Below, in pieces: positions 10,875-23,528 of a DNA stretch of 64,000 bases (the stretch's first letter is position 1; each line of letters starts with the position of its first letter). The notes beneath the pieces are model-generated. The model ran no database searches and was not told the origin of the DNA. It saw only the letters and a list, made by a program, of their open reading frames with translations. Source of the DNA: Pseudisothecium myosuroides (Eukaryota > Streptophyta > Bryopsida > Hypnales > Lembophyllaceae); contig OX637287.1 in NCBI GenBank assembly GCA_951799445.1, forward strand, positions 2,480,001-2,544,000, written 5' to 3'. Made by a program: the position numbers and the translations under genes.

Positions 10875-11349
10875 CCATTGACCTACAAATCAAGAACAAA
10901 GTGTCGGCATCCTCCTATTGCCCCTAAGAAGATCTATAATGCTACAAGACAATGATCAACCAAAAAAAAATTTCATTGTGACAAAGATCATTAGATATAA
11001 AAATAATTCTTATCAGCAAATTTTTTTCTAAAAATAGTGCATCAAGAAAAATTATTGGTACCTTTCCATCAGCCCTGAGATGACCTACGCTGCTATAGAA
11101 CAGTGATCAACCATCGACCTACAAATCAAGAACGAAGTGTCGGCATCCTCCTATTGTCCCTAAGAAGATCTATGAAGCTACAAGATAATGATCAAACAAA
11201 ATAAAATTCATTGTGACAAAGATCATTAGATATAAAAATAATTCTTATCAATAAAATTTTTTTCTAACAATAGTGCATCAAGAGAAAATTATTGGTACCT
11301 TCCAATTAGCCCTGAGATGACCTACGCTGCTATAGAACAGTGATCAACC
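10875..11349. repeat. 236-bp tandem duplication
   Basis: Two adjacent copies (10875-11110 and 11111 to about 11349) match almost base for base. They run from CGACCTACAAATCAAGAACG-type text through GTGTCGGCATCCTCC to GCTATAGAACAGTGATCAACC. Differences are scattered substitutions and short indels. It is internal to MULE-like element 1; no coding frame spans it. Confidence 0.85.
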
Positions 11350-11706
11350 AATATTCTATACAAACTTATTTCTATTGCTATTCATCTTTCACATCAATTG
11401 AGTTCATCATTTTTCATAATATATACTTCTAATATTTTAGACAACACTGAAAATTATGATTTTCATCTGAATTCTACATAACCATAGTAATAGGCCCATG
11501 GTAATAGGTCCATAGTAATAGGTACTAAAATTTACTTAAAATGTTAAATTTTGACCAAATTTTTTAGATGGAATCTACTTTTAGATATATTATTAAGTTT
11601 TTTAGTGGTTCTTCAAATTTATGAGCTCAACGCTCACATAATCCCCGCTCAACGCTCATAGGCTCATGCTCGCACACTCACAAAATAGCCCCATTGGTAT
11701 AGGCAG

Positions 11707-13297
11707 GGTATTTTTTTAGATTAGTAGGTGTATTCTTCACTTCTACATTCTTTTTTCAAAGGCTACATACAAGGAACACTTTTTCTACTTTAACATTTAA
11801 GGGTTACCCATCACCATAATTAATTATCATTAAAAGGAATTTGAAGAATCGGGCAACTTCATTGTGCAATACTGGTAATAAACTTGAAGCATGTTCAAAT
11901 AAACTTCCATTTTGAAGGAAAACAAATATATTGGAATTTGGCACATACATGCATACAAAAATAGTCTTAAATATAAGATTAAATTAATAGAATTTGGATT
12001 AGTGTCCAAGTAAAAGTGATTTGTACTACATGTTGCATTTTGGAAAATTCTTAGCTTAAGACTCCCACTACTATAAGTACTTCACTATATTGAAAAAAAA
12101 ATCTTGAGCACCACATCTAGTTTGTTCATTTGTTGTGCTACATCTGCTTCACCTCATTTGGATTGACAGTGAGTACTAGGTATAGCTTGATTGTAGTAGA
12201 AAGTACTTCATGGAAACAAAGTCTGAGAATTTCACAAAAAATACATGATTTCTTTGAAACCATAAAATTACTAGAGAACTTGTAGAAATGTAAATAATGA
12301 AATAAGCCATTTTTAGAACGAATGGTGATCAATGTAGGGAGAAGAGGAAATGAATGAACTTTTTAGAATATAACAAAGGTTGATCTATAAAGAGACTCCT
12401 TAGCAAATGTTTGGAGTGCAAAAAAATTGTTTTTTTGAATCAAAAGGTGACATAAGGGATGATGTATGAGTCTTCAAAAGACAGATCCTGAATTCTTTGT
12501 TTATAGATCATCATGGACAAGTACTCAAAACCTCCTAAACCAAAAATGTGACAAGTTAGGAAAAATGGAAAAATATCATATTTTTTTTAATTGATTCTAG
12601 AAAAGGAGAAAATTTATTCTCAACCTCTAGGACCTCCAATAAAAATTTGGAATTTGACAAGACTAGACCCTAAAAATTATGGTCTTTTTTGTGTTTGGCA
12701 TTTATTATGTGATGCCCAAATTAATACAAGTGTATCTTGCTTGGACCCTTTAGTGGTTACAAAGTTATGTCCAATTTAGTCCTTTTTGTTTTCAGTACAA
12801 GCTCTTTGGGGGACAATAAAAACAAATGTTTGAGCTTTTATTTCTTGATTTTTTTAATGGATTTTCAACTAACTGATTTCAAAGCAAGTCATCAACTCGC
12901 TGAAGTTGCGAGACCTTTACATTTTCAAGAAAAAATCCCAAGATAAACCATGCATGTATAAAGTGATTTAGAAAAACTTTACCTTAAAATATCAAGGTAA
13001 GCTTCTTACTATTACTGAGGTATTATACTTTGAAATTCTAATACATCATGCTTCAACAAGTTAGCTAAATGTTACTATTGGACTAAAATAATTTGATGAA
13101 AATAAAATATTTTATAAGTTGTCCAGGTTGAGAAAAAAAAACATTTTACCACATTATTCTACAATGGCTTAGTCATATTAGGCACAAATTAGTATGCTAA
13201 TTATGCTCTAAATTGAACAAAATTTAGTATGCTAATTAATTTTGCTCTAAATTGAACAAAAATCCAACATTTTGATAAATTGTATCGATTTTTTAAA
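11707..13297. other. AT-rich intergenic DNA, no gene seen
   Basis: Only short frames without recognisable domains. A small direct repeat (TTAGTATGCTAATT, then TGCTCTAAATTGAAC) occurs at about 13190-13260. Confidence 0.5.
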
Positions 13298-14100
13298 AAT
13301 TGTAACCATACAAATTCAAACTAGACATGTTAAAGATCACTTAGGAAAAGAAAATGCAGCAATATCAATTATTGATTGAAAGATTATAATCAATCACTTT
13401 CAATCATAAGGGTGATTAAACTAAGAAATTTTTAAAATCCTTTTTTCACAAGTCAAATCTCAAAAGTTGGTCACCAACAAAATATGAGGTTAAAGGGTCT
13501 AACATGCATAACCCCAATCAATTTACATCTTTTCAAAATCTACTCTACAATTTTTTTAAATGTATTTTTAATGTGATTTTTTCTCCAAGATCTAGTGTAT
13601 TTGAGGCTCATTTCCAAGAGTCCTCTACACTACAGAAAATCAAGATTACAATGGGTACCCTTGTAGAAAATCTAGAATAGAAAAATCACAATCAATCATT
13701 TTCAAAATCAAATTTTTAATGCTAAAAGTAGACTTCAAAAATATTTTTTTTAAAAATTACTAAAAATAGAAACTTGGTTAGTTTTATTTAACTTCAAAGT
13801 ATTGTCAACACCCAAATTGGGTGCCTTGGGCATTTAGGGGTTAAGAATGCTAAAAGGTAAAAAATCTAGTTAAACAAAGTGCAAAAAAAAAAAGAATTTT
13901 CTTCACTTTAAGTGCAAATATCTTGCAATCTACATGGTCAAAATTTCTGAAATTTCATCCACACATTCTTACAGTAGTCTAGTACCAAATCCTACAATTA
14001 ATTATGCAAAAAAACATTTTAAAAAGTTTTTTGCTCTTTGCAATAGAAATGACAGTTTTGAGTGGTTTCTGATGGAAAAAAGACCTTGGGACTTCATCGG
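13298..14100. mobile_element. Two stacked TTAA-family fragments (copies e and d)
   Basis: A fragment running from 13298 ends CATTTAGGGG with TTAA at 13841-13844 and is homologous to 38585-39133. Directly after it, 13845-14100 matches the right half of copy a (AAAAAATCTAG, TATCTTGCAATCTACATGG, GCAATAGAAATGACAGTTTT), ending in CGG with TTAA at 14101-14104. The order suggests insertion of one copy into another. Left ends could not be found, so both copies may be truncated. Confidence 0.6.
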
Positions 14101-14104
14101 TTAA

Positions 14105-14460
14105 CCTTGAAAGGATGCCAATATGGTTACATGGGTAGTTAGCCAAAAAAGTCCAATTCTTGAATGGATAGGTGCATTTTTTTGCCTCTCTAGTTTCTTA
14201 GGAAGTCATACAGTATAGTATAGGACACTTCTAGTCCTCGGGGTTGTTACAGAAATTAATCCCATCCATGGACATAGACGGCAGCGAGTGCTCTAGAGCC
14301 CTCTGTGACGACACCACCCACCCAGAACAACATTTCTTGTATTTTTTCAATTTCAATTTCAATTTTTTTCAATTTTTTTTTTTTAACAAATGGAAATCCA
14401 TTGCATAACAAGAATTCAAAATGTTTTCATTGTCTGGTTGAACCAAACTACTGTAGACCC

Positions 14461-14493
<33 letters not shown>

Positions 14494-14913
14494 CCACTCC
14501 CGGCCTTCAGTTGTTTTTTGTATTTTCTGTTGGTTGATTGACCTTGACCCTCCACTCAGCTGGACCCACTCCCTCCCCGTGCCTTCCGTTGTGGGATCTA
14601 TTTTTATGGTCAGTCGAGAGCTCTTTTCTCAAAGCAGGGAATGATGGATGGCATGAGCCGAGGGCGGTCGGTCAGTCCCAAACCAACGCCACCAACCAAA
14701 CGCGAGGGAGCCCACTCAGCCCAGGAATTAATAATATACGCTTCTTAATTCAGTTAATCCTGGAAGGCCGCCGGGTCTACCGATTTGCTCAAAATTAACA
14801 CTAGCTCAGTGAAAAGGAACCACTGGAAGTTGAAGAGTTATTCGAAGCAACCAGTGAGAGCTGTTGAAGCACTTTGTACTTCAAGAATGTTTGGTTCCAT
14901 GAAGGGTAGTCTG
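14105..14913. other. Intergenic DNA with a 29-base poly(T) tract
   Basis: An uninterrupted run of 29 T occupies 14465-14493. No gene is recognised. The frames that cross the tract encode runs of phenylalanine and are artefacts of it. Confidence 0.55.
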
Positions 14914-15140
14914 CACTAAATAGTGAAATTAGGTTGCCTTACACTAATTTCTCGACATTCTACACTTGTATATCTATATACAGTAGTGATACAATAGTGT
15001 AGGAACCATGTGAGTTGGTGCACTAATTCATGGCTCAGGTTTAGAGAATGGCATGTGTCTTCATCTGGACAAGTAGTGAGTCATGAAGTAACTTATTTTG
15101 TGAAGGCAACCTTAAGGCAACCCAATTTCACTATTCAGTG
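14914..15140. mobile_element. MITE family A, copy 3
   Basis: The ends CACTAAATAGTGAAATTAGG and the complementary right end (ATTTCACTATTCAGTG) match copies 1 and 2. TA follows the right end (15141-15142); the left flank is TG, a mutated target. It is 227 bp and non-coding. Confidence 0.75.
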
Positions 15141-15142
15141 TA

Positions 15143-16133
15143 GTATCAAGTTCCGATGACCTCAACTTTGAAAATTCGTAGTATATTCACACAAACTCTA
15201 AAAATTCTCAAACCAATTGCATTCGCTAGCTAACATTAGTATATGATATTTTCCCCCGAATTGTGTTCAGAATTATTCAAAAAAGTGTCTGTATTCGGTG
15301 CGGGTACCTTACTGCCCAATGCCCCCAGTCTGGTTCCTGCAGTCGAAAGTTAAGCTTCGAGGGCCCTCCCACCAGCCTAGTCTCGACTCTAGAGCGCGAC
15401 GGATCCCAATAAGGGTGCCTGCGCTATGAATAGCTAGGCCCTTCCTTGAGGCGGGCGCCCCCGCCCTCCCCGCCAGCCCAGATTAGCCGAGTCCTTTTCC
15501 TTTCCAGAGCGCTCCAATCAGCCTGCGTTGCAGAAGCGTGAACAGTGGCCGGCCTCAGCAGAGCGGAAAGAGAGCCTGAAAGTGCAAGGAAACGAACAGC
15601 CTGCACACACTCTGCGCATGGTCCAGGGAACAGTGCGAGACTGCGAGGCGGGTACGTGGGCGCTCGGCAACTGACGAGCAGGCATCTGCGAGATTCCTGT
15701 CCACGGCGCAGCAGCACCTCAGTCCCTGGCTTCCTGGCTTCCTGGCTTCAGTGCATTGTGATGACAAGTTGACGAGAACGAAGCCGGTGGTGGTTGCAGT
15801 AACTTATTGCAGGACCACCCGAAAAGGGCTTGCAGCAGCATCAAGCTGCTTCAAGTTGCAAGGTATTCACGGAGAAAATGTGGGGACCATGTCGCTGGGA
15901 TTTGCAAGAGCAAAGGCCAAAGGAAAAAAAAAGAAAAATGGAGGGGATGGAAAATGGTGTGAAGCATTCAGTATAATGCTTGCACAAATCCCATTGCCAC
16001 CAAAAACGTCTCAAGGTTTCATTGTGAAGTTGTGGGGAAGTCATTCAGATTTATCGTGAAAAATGAATGAAAAACAATGTGAATGAAAATGTCACATTTT
16101 GGGTGATAGATGAAATCAAACCATTGTTTGCAT
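15143..16133. other. GC-richer stretch, no gene recognised
   Basis: Between about 15300 and 15900 the sequence is markedly more GC-rich than the surroundings, with overlapping short frames on both strands, none with recognisable domains. A short GGCTTCCT repeat lies near 15725-15750. It could be a decayed gene or promoter region; nothing specific is supported. Confidence 0.4.
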
Positions 16134-16137
16134 TTAA

Positions 16138-17072
16138 CCCCTAAAGGTCTGAGACTATGTTTTCACCAAAACCACTCCAAAACTGCCATTTCTAATACAA
16201 GTACCAAATTTTATAAAAAAAAACATTTTTGGACACATGTAACCATAAGATCTTATAGAAAACTGGTTTGAGAAGATGTGGAAAAAATTTCAGAATTTTC
16301 CACCATGCGTATTGGAAGATATTAGTGTTTGAATTGACAAAAAATCTTTTTTTGTCCCTGCAAAAATCCGGGCAGCTGCACTTCACAAGGTCACATTTGT
16401 ATGAAAAAATGTCCAAAATGGTGGTTACTCTTTGGATTCATTCTTCTAGGCAAGTTGGCTACATGCTTGAAAATTTTCAGATCATTTGGAATTGCACAAC
16501 ATATAGGAAAAAATAGTAAGTAGAAAGAAGTAGAGAATGATTCAAAACACTAAATTGTTAAGAATTTATTTATGAAATTGAAAAATGCCAATCCCAACCG
16601 TTGTAATGTTGTAATAAGTAATCTACATCCAATGTTTTTATATTTTTTCAAAAATATTGGAAATTGAGTGAAATAAAGGACTTCAAAGTTTATTTTAGAG
16701 TAGAGATTCCATAACTACCCTCAAACTAAGAATCCTCATAACTTTTGACTCATTAATCCAAATGGAATGATTTAAAGCTTTCCACGTATATATAAATCTA
16801 TAGAACCAATTTCAAATTTTTATTTTTAAAAAAAATGATTTTTAAAGAATTTTTTTGAGCTGCCCGGGCTGCCCGCCGTACACCAAAAAATACATATCAT
16901 ACAATAACTTTTTAACCATGTAGTCAAAAGCTATGAAAACTGTTGGGCCTTAAAGATACTCCTCGGGTACATCTTGTGTGAAAATTTCAAAGAAAAAAAA
17001 AAAAAACTCCACTCGTAGTGAGCTGCCCAAAATCGCTATGTTGTCAAAAAACGGTGTTTGAACCTTTAGGGG
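16138..17072. mobile_element. TTAA-flanked element, copy f (opposite orientation)
   Basis: It starts CCCCTAAAGGTC and ends AACCTTTAGGGG, with TTAA on both sides (16134-16137 and 17073-17076). At 935 bp it is one base different from copy a (934). The block that sits near the right end in copies a, c, d and h appears near the left end here in reverse complement (AAAACTGCCATTTCTAATAC), so this copy is inverted. Internal text such as GCCCGGGCTGCCCGCCGT matches the GC-rich patch in copy a. Non-coding. Confidence 0.85.
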
Positions 17073-17076
17073 TTAA

Positions 17077-19032
17077 TATAAAAGATTCGAACATGGCCTA
17101 TTGCAATGTTTTGCAAAGAGGTTTCGAGAAGTTGCAAGGTATTCATTTAGAAAATGTTTGGATGTCATTAAAAACGAACGAATGAAAACTACTTGGATGA
17201 AAGTATGATGGATGAAATCGTGCATACTTTGCATTGACTGTAAGTCTAGATTAGCCTGGATAATGGAAGTCCAGGAATTAAAATCCAGCCTCGTCTCACC
17301 CGCAGAGTGAGTACGTGGTTCCATCTGTTTTTTTCACTGTGTGCGCAACTTGTTCGATCACTTGCCCGGTCCTGTCGGTGCTTCGAAAGCCTGAGGTTCC
17401 TGTGCTAGCGAGGCTCGTGCCTTGATGTGAAATATTCTGTAAACAAGGAGCACTGGTAAGAGAGGGTAACTACGTCCCTGTAGCTAGCCCTGGTTTGCTT
17501 TTTATGTAAGGTCCTACACTCCTCACGTACTCGAGCTCACTTGCTACTGCTGTTGCATGATGCGAAACCTTCTCCTGGCTCTTTGGTCCAAAGGAAACAA
17601 TGGGTCAATGCTATGGCCTTGACCCATTTTGGCTTGCTCATTGTTGATTGACCATTTTGAAGGGGGGCATTAAAGAGGATCTGACAGACACAGTGGAAGC
17701 AGTGGAAGCAGACACAGTGGAAGCAGTGGAAGCAGAGAATGATGGTATACAGTAGACACTGCTCAGATCAGAGGATAGACTGCGAATATATCAATGAGGT
17801 TCAGTCACTTCAGTGGTCCACGGTTCTATTTGGGTACCATTGACAGATTGACGGCACTGAAAAGGTATCAGTCCTTTGTATTGATTAGCAACAATGCCGA
17901 GAGATTAAGAAAGATTCGATTCGGATAGGCCTGAACAAGCGGTAATTAAATATTTGACGAGCTGCATAGCTAGTCGGTTGCATGCATGGAGACAGCTGCA
18001 TAGGAAATGTTATATATTTCATTTGGCAGAAAGCTTTGGGGCAACTGCGGTGTATTTGTTCACCCACTGGGCCGACTCCCTGGTTCAGGGAAATCATTAG
18101 TCGAGATTCTGAAAATCACAGATTACTATGACATCGAGATTAATCGAAGCGCAGAGAGTACGTGGGAAATAGCGCAAAAACCAAGCCTCACCTCCCTGAC
18201 CCCTGAAGGGTAGGTCGTTGTACATCCAGACCTCTTTAATATGAGCCTCCCTAAAGCAACATTCTGCCACTCTACCATTGACTGCAGCAAACTTGACACA
18301 CATTCAAACCTCTTTAGTATGAGCCTCTCTGAAGCAACATTCTGCCACATTCTACCATTGACTGCAGCACACTTGACACACATTCAAACCACGTCGTATT
18401 TTTCGTTAAAAGTTGGAGGTCACCCACTGTTTTGGGCTTTTGCAATTAAGTTCCTTGCATATTCCTCTGTAGAAAGGAAAAGGCAGGACAACTCTCACTC
18501 AATTTTTTTTTAATAAATTTTATCAATTTTCTGATTTCTTTGAAGTGAGTGAAACAAGATTTACTTGCGAAATGGACCCAGCCAGGCCCACGTACCGCAC
18601 CGACCTCGCTCAGATTAATAAGCTCCTGGAACGCAGTACTTCTGACCATCACTCCATGTACTCAGCATGTACATGTTTAACTTATCCAATGTGATTGGTG
18701 ATGTACATACTGCAATGGCACTTTGACAGGTTTGAGTGTTTGACGTGTTGACGTCCGGCCACAGGATCTAGTGATGCAGCGAGCACCACTAAAAAGCTAA
18801 TTATAGCATCTGTGCGAGCAAGTAAAATAGGACATTATACGGCATGTAAACAAGTGGAGAATAGTGGACAAAATCATGACTACCAATTGCAGGACAATCG
18901 TACGTGGGCTGGGGTGGAGGAAAACATGCGTAGAAACTGATTCGCTTGCATTGCGCCTGGCCTGGCGGGGCTTGCACAGAATCGTTGCAGTTGACAGGCA
19001 GCGGATTTAGTCGAACGCATTTAGGTAGGAGC
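17077..19032. other. Intergenic DNA with short tandem repeats, no gene recognised
   Basis: At about 17688-17735 an ACAGTGGAAGCAGTGGAAGC unit is repeated twice. At about 18228-18388 an 80-bp unit is duplicated (CAAACCTCTTTAGTATGAGC, then CTGCAGCA and ACTTGACACACATTC). No frame shows a recognisable domain. Confidence 0.5.
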
Positions 19033-19034
19033 TA

Positions 19035-19214
19035 CACTGAGTTGTCCTGTTAGTGCGTGTGACTCTAATTTACCGAAAGTCACACTATTTTGAATTAGCA
19101 CAGATTAAAATATTACTTATTGTGCAAATTTTCGAGAAGAACAAATTTATGGTGACACTAATTCTCTACGTGACACTGATCCCCCCCAGTTTAAGTTGAT
19201 AGGACAAATCAGTG
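19035..19214. mobile_element. MITE family D, copy 1 (CACTGAKTTGTCCT ends)
   Basis: The left end CACTGAGTTGTCCTGTTAG and the right end complement (AGGACAAATCAGTG) are flanked by TA at 19033-19034 and 19215-19216. It is 180 bp and non-coding. A related copy lies inside an intron of the S6 kinase gene at 25147-25302, and a decayed one near 20840-20966. Confidence 0.8.
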
Positions 19215-19216
19215 TA

Positions 19217-20266
19217 GGAAGCCTGCGATGTGGCCTTTGCTTTGCTAACGTTGAGTTTTGTCCTTCCAGACGTCGTCACTCCCTCGTAAAATTCCCTTCT
19301 CGCAGACTGCTGAATGCTGATTGTCCTTCTGGGGTGATGAAGCTGCTTTTACATCCACGGACATCCATGAAACAGTCATGCAAAATTTGAATGAAAATTC
19401 TTTTATTCATCTGAACTTGGGTTATTGGATGTGTTCGCAGTTAATTTGGTGTGTTTTGCACTCGGTGTTTCCGATGTTGTTAGCAAACGGAATCCAGTCC
19501 AATCCAAAAGTGTATCTATCTAAATTCAGTCCTAACGCTCTCACTAACACCACTCAGACTACCAAGATTTTGTAACAACATGCTGAATGATTGATTTCAT
19601 ATGCTGAGAAAGAAGGATTATGTACGTGGCCTCATCTTGAGTTCCATCGATATCCAAACTGTACAATTTATATGGCCAGCTCTTGAGGAAATCTTCGCTC
19701 AGAACATACGTACCTCAGTCTGCACCTGGTGTTCATTTGACGAATTAAACTTCTTGGATGCAACTGAATTGCTCTAGACTCAGTTGAGAGTCGGTCTCAG
19801 GGGGCAGCTAGACTTCTGCATGCAGTGACGTTCACAGCTCCGTCACGGACGTGATCTGGCGTGACATATGGTACTTCCCACTTTCCCAGTATTGTGCTGG
19901 TATGGGATACCTCTGACTTACAGGAAAGTATGGGGTACAGTAGTATTGTGTACACACTCATCTAACTTATTACTATTGAACGCGTGTGATACTAACTGCT
20001 AATGAAAGTCGTCTTTTCACTAGAGGTGAGAATGAGGATCCGTCATTGGGAACAAAGGTGTTGCTTCTCACCAACCCAACAACAGGGAGGCTTGGACTAT
20101 GTGATCAAGTTCACCACTTTTGGCGCTTCCTCACTACTATTGAGTATTGACATTTTGTCTCTGCAGTGCTTGGCGAGAAAGCAACACCATTCTTCTAGTG
20201 CGTGGAGAGCAAGTTCATAACCAACAAAATTTGAGAAGACCAAGGAATGTAACTAAGTTACACTTG
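19217..20266. other. Intergenic DNA, no gene recognised
   Basis: Short frames at 19196-19575 and 20002-20220 show no domain, signal or codon pattern that supports a gene. Confidence 0.4.
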
Positions 20267-20611
20267 AAATTTTCAGTCCAATGGAGAGAGTGATGTGGAC
20301 AATTAACACTTTTGTCCACTATGGCAAGAAAAATGTCCAATTTTTGAGTGTGGGATTTGTGCTAAGTCCATCTAGAGAGAGGTAGTGTGTGATGAAAACC
20401 TCTGGATGACCCTTGGGCCAAATTCAAGTTCTTATCTGTAATCACTTTAAAGTTTCAATCCAATGGAGAGAATGATGCGGGCAACACTTTTGTCCCCCGT
20501 GGCAAGAAAAATGTCTAAATTTGAGTTGCGTAGAATTTGTGCCAAGTCCATCTTCGAGAATTAGCTTGACAGAAACCTTTGGGTGACCCTTGGGCCAAAT
20601 TCACTCTAATC
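20267..20611. repeat. Imperfect ~185-bp tandem duplication
   Basis: Two diverged copies share CAATGGAGAGARTGATG, GGCAAGAAAAATGTC, TTTGTGC followed by AAGTCCATCT, and GACCCTTGGGCCAAATTC in the same order. No coding frame runs through both. Confidence 0.7.
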
Positions 20612-20839
20612 ATTTGAAAAGAACTTACTCACATTATGAATTGCCTTGGGACTTTAGAAAATACACTAAGATTTGAGGATTAGAAACTTTGTGGCCCCTT
20701 CGGCTTTCTCTCGGCTTTCTCACTTTACACTACCTTCACAGGTCATGACTTTGAATTGAAATACCAACTTTTCAAGGCCAAGCCTTGGGACTTTGACACA
20801 TTTTCTCCAAGGCTTCTCAATGTGCATGTGAAAAGGGCT

Positions 20840-20966
20840 TATTTACCAAAGTCACATTATTTTAAATTAGTGCAGGATGTTTTTTTACTATTTTTTAAAT
20901 AAATTTTCATAAATTTTTTCTTTTGTACTAATTCGACACTATTTATGCATGCTCAATGTTCAGTGT
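20840..20966. mobile_element. Decayed MITE family D fragment
   Basis: Text such as TTTACCAAAGTCACATTATT and a right-end CAGTGTA resemble family D copies at 19035 and 25147. The left inverted end is not clear. Confidence 0.4.
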
Positions 20967-22445
20967 ACTCCAAATCTTCCACCTTCAAGGAAATCATTGC
21001 GTCTCTGATTCTATGATGTTGAGGCGTGTAGGGTAATGTGAGATGTAGTTATCCCATATTGAAAATTCAACACAAATATGAAACATATACCGTGAGTTGG
21101 GCAATTGCAACCACTCAACCACTAAGTCTTGAATGTAGGTGCAATTTTTCATGTCATTGTGACACGTACATGTTTCATTTTCATTTGGCTTCATAACTTT
21201 TGAATTTTCAAACCATGAAACACCATTGCTTTATTTATTCCTATGGGTAGAGTTGTTAAACATATTATTAATTATCCCTTAAGCCTTTCATTGACCTAAA
21301 TGATTTTCCTGCATTCTTTTGAGTAGGCTCTCGGAAATTTGGATTTTCCTCTTTATTTGCAACCAAGCCTCCTCAGTGTGCTATCAACTGACAGTATGGA
21401 ACCCTTTGACAGATATTGTAGATTGCATAGTTGAATCAAGTAAAAATTGGAAATGTTAGCAATGTTTTCAATTCTTGAGCTCAATATGTTGTGATAAAAG
21501 AATCTACAGTTCTTCTGGCAATGTTGAAGAAGCTGGTGAAAGCTGTCAAGAAATGGGTCCATCTCTCGGAGGCGTGCATCCATACAGGCAATCATATGTC
21601 TTGGAGCTGAGAAGTAGGAAGTACAGTATGGCTAGGTCATCACTAACTAAGCTGCCGTAAGTTTCAAAAAGATGGAGGTGGACATTTTCTCCAACAGGAT
21701 TCAGGAACGTAGCTTACAGGCAGCACAAATGAAGATGGTGATGACTTCCTACCCTTCTAATGGCCGGCTTCCATGTGGAGTTGGAGTCCGTGAAGCCTAC
21801 CAATTAGTGGTGGAATGGGAGTTCCAAAAAATCTGGAACTCCCATTCTATCGTTGATCAATGGGCTTTGCCGGTCCTTGACTCCATATGGATGTCGGCCC
21901 TGAGTAGAGACAAGAGTAGGTAGTACCAAAGATAACCACACTCTCTGCAATTTTGATGCTAAAAAATAAAATAATTTTTCTTACAATGATCAAGTGGCAA
22001 GTGTACAGTATATTATAGAATCGCATTGCAGGGAAGGTAGATTAGCCCTTGAATGCCTGAATCTTTTTTCGAATTTTGGTACATTTTTGCTTATATCTTT
22101 GTACAAATCTATCATTTCTGTCAATTTCATCAAATTAGTCATAAAGAAAGGTCATCTATAAGAGATTCAAGAATTGCTTGGGATGATTGAGAAGGCACTT
22201 AGATGAAACATTGGTTTGAAGGCTCTACTCACCATTAAGAAAATGATTTTGGAAAGCCGAGGAGTTAACCTTGAAAAGTTGTAGAGGCCAAAAAAATGAC
22301 CAATAGATGATTACTGTAAAAATAAAGAATGCACCTACTGTCTATAAATCAAATCATTTTTGGCAAAGTACCTTGGTAATAGGTCTTATATTAGTCACTA
22401 CTAGACATGATTCCTAGCTTTGTTGTTTTCAACATCATTCTTTCT
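20967..22445. other. Unassigned sequence with one strong hairpin
   Basis: Frames at 21353-21923 lack recognisable domains. At about 21812-21843 AATGGGAGTTCC and GGAACTCCCATT form a perfect short-loop hairpin. No function can be assigned. Confidence 0.4.
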
Positions 22446-22603
22446 AGTACTAGTAAAATTCCATACTAAGAAATCCATTTTAGCCCATAGTTTTGTATTA
22501 AATATGGATTGAAACTAACACAACTTTGTTTTAAAAAACAAAAATTTAACACAAAACTATGGGTCTAAAATGATTTTCTCAGCATGAATTTGTACTAGTG
22601 CAA
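22446..22603. repeat. Foldback element of ~155 bp
   Basis: CTAAGAAATCCATTTTAG and CCCATAGTTTTGT on the left pair with ACAAAACTATGGG and CTAAAATGATTTTCTCAG on the right; the outer bases ACTAGTA pair with TACTAGT. A transcript would fold into a long hairpin. It is probably a MITE relic, but the target duplication was not resolved. Confidence 0.7.
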
Positions 22604-22755
22604 CAATTCGTATCGAGTTTGGTTCTCTGGCATTGTTCATTGCAACAAGTTGTATAAACCTATGGCTTTGTTTTTTCCAACAATTTGGATAACCTAAGTT
22701 GTATTATCTCAAGTTGGATGCTAAGGTCTTAAAATGTCTTTTAAATTACTTTTAA

Positions 22756-23524
22756 CCCTTAAAAGACTAGGTCCAATGCCAAATTAAAAAAACATCATGT
22801 TTGAGCTAAATGAAATGTATCAAATTGTATTTTTATAGCAATCCTATATTTTTATTATGTGAGACTATGAATTGTCTATAATTGTAAAAAAATTCAATTT
22901 GTTTCTTAAAATATTGTCATTGTTATAATTATTGTAGAATTTTTTTTTAAAAATAGTCCAATTAGTTTGAAATCTTTTTGAAAAACACAAGTAGAAATGG
23001 AAATTAGCATGAAATTTTTTTCAATTGATTATTTTATTTTTTACAACAAAAACACCCTTGCCAATGACCTTCAAGTCAAATTTCACTATCAAGCTACATT
23101 TATCCTTTTAAATAATTGATGTTTAAAATTTTGATACTTTTCTTTTGTAAAACTTATACTTTTTATTAAAGTTGATTTTGTCAAAAAATTTGATGGAAAA
23201 ATAAAATGTATTAATTTTTAAAAGAAAAATATGGAAATAAAATTATGTCAATTATAATGTATTTAAAAATAATCTGGAATTTATATCATAATTTAAGGTT
23301 ACAATGATAAGGTTTCATTTGGATTCTAACATAGTGAATTTGCAATTGCAATTATTCTTTCAATTTCTGAATTTTTCAAAATTTCAAAATGGAGTGGAAT
23401 CAAAACTTGTGAAGCTTCATTTCCTTAGTTTAAATCAAATACCAAAAATGGTTATTTTGAGAGTTACAATCAAGGTTGACTAAGGGACATCCACTTTAAT
23501 TTGGAATGCGTGAACCTTTAGGGA
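22756..23524. mobile_element. TTAA-flanked element, copy g (diverged)
   Basis: It starts CCCTTAAAAGACTAGG after TTAA (22752-22755) and ends AACCTTTAGGGA before TTAA (23525-23528). At 769 bp it is shorter and its ends have drifted from the CCCCTAAAGG consensus. Non-coding and AT-rich. Confidence 0.6.
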
Positions 23525-23528
23525 TTAA

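Larger units (their letters stand above)
9981..11696. mobile_element. Long-TIR MULE-like non-autonomous element 1
   Basis: The left end CAGGGTTGTTATTTTGTAAG and the inverted right end share a 29-bp terminal repeat centred on TATTTTGT and GTGTGYGAGC. Further inward the arms match again (CATCTAAA, TTGGTCAAAATTT, and CCTATTA followed by CGTGG), giving arms longer than 100 bp. Flanks GTATAGGCGG (9971-9980) and GTATAGGCAG (11697-11706) match at 9 of 10 bases. Long arms with a 9-11 bp duplication suggest Mutator-like elements. No transposase remains; the interior holds a nested foldback and a 236-bp tandem duplication. Element 2 lies at 61083-62250. Confidence 0.75.

Noticed and set aside
14305..14644. 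Frames with long phenylalanine runs
   Set aside because: They read through a 29-base poly(T) tract; there is no domain or coding context.
15424..15772. Overlapping frames in a GC-rich island
   Set aside because: Frames on both strands are open because stop codons are rare in GC-rich DNA; none has a recognisable domain or splice-consistent extension.
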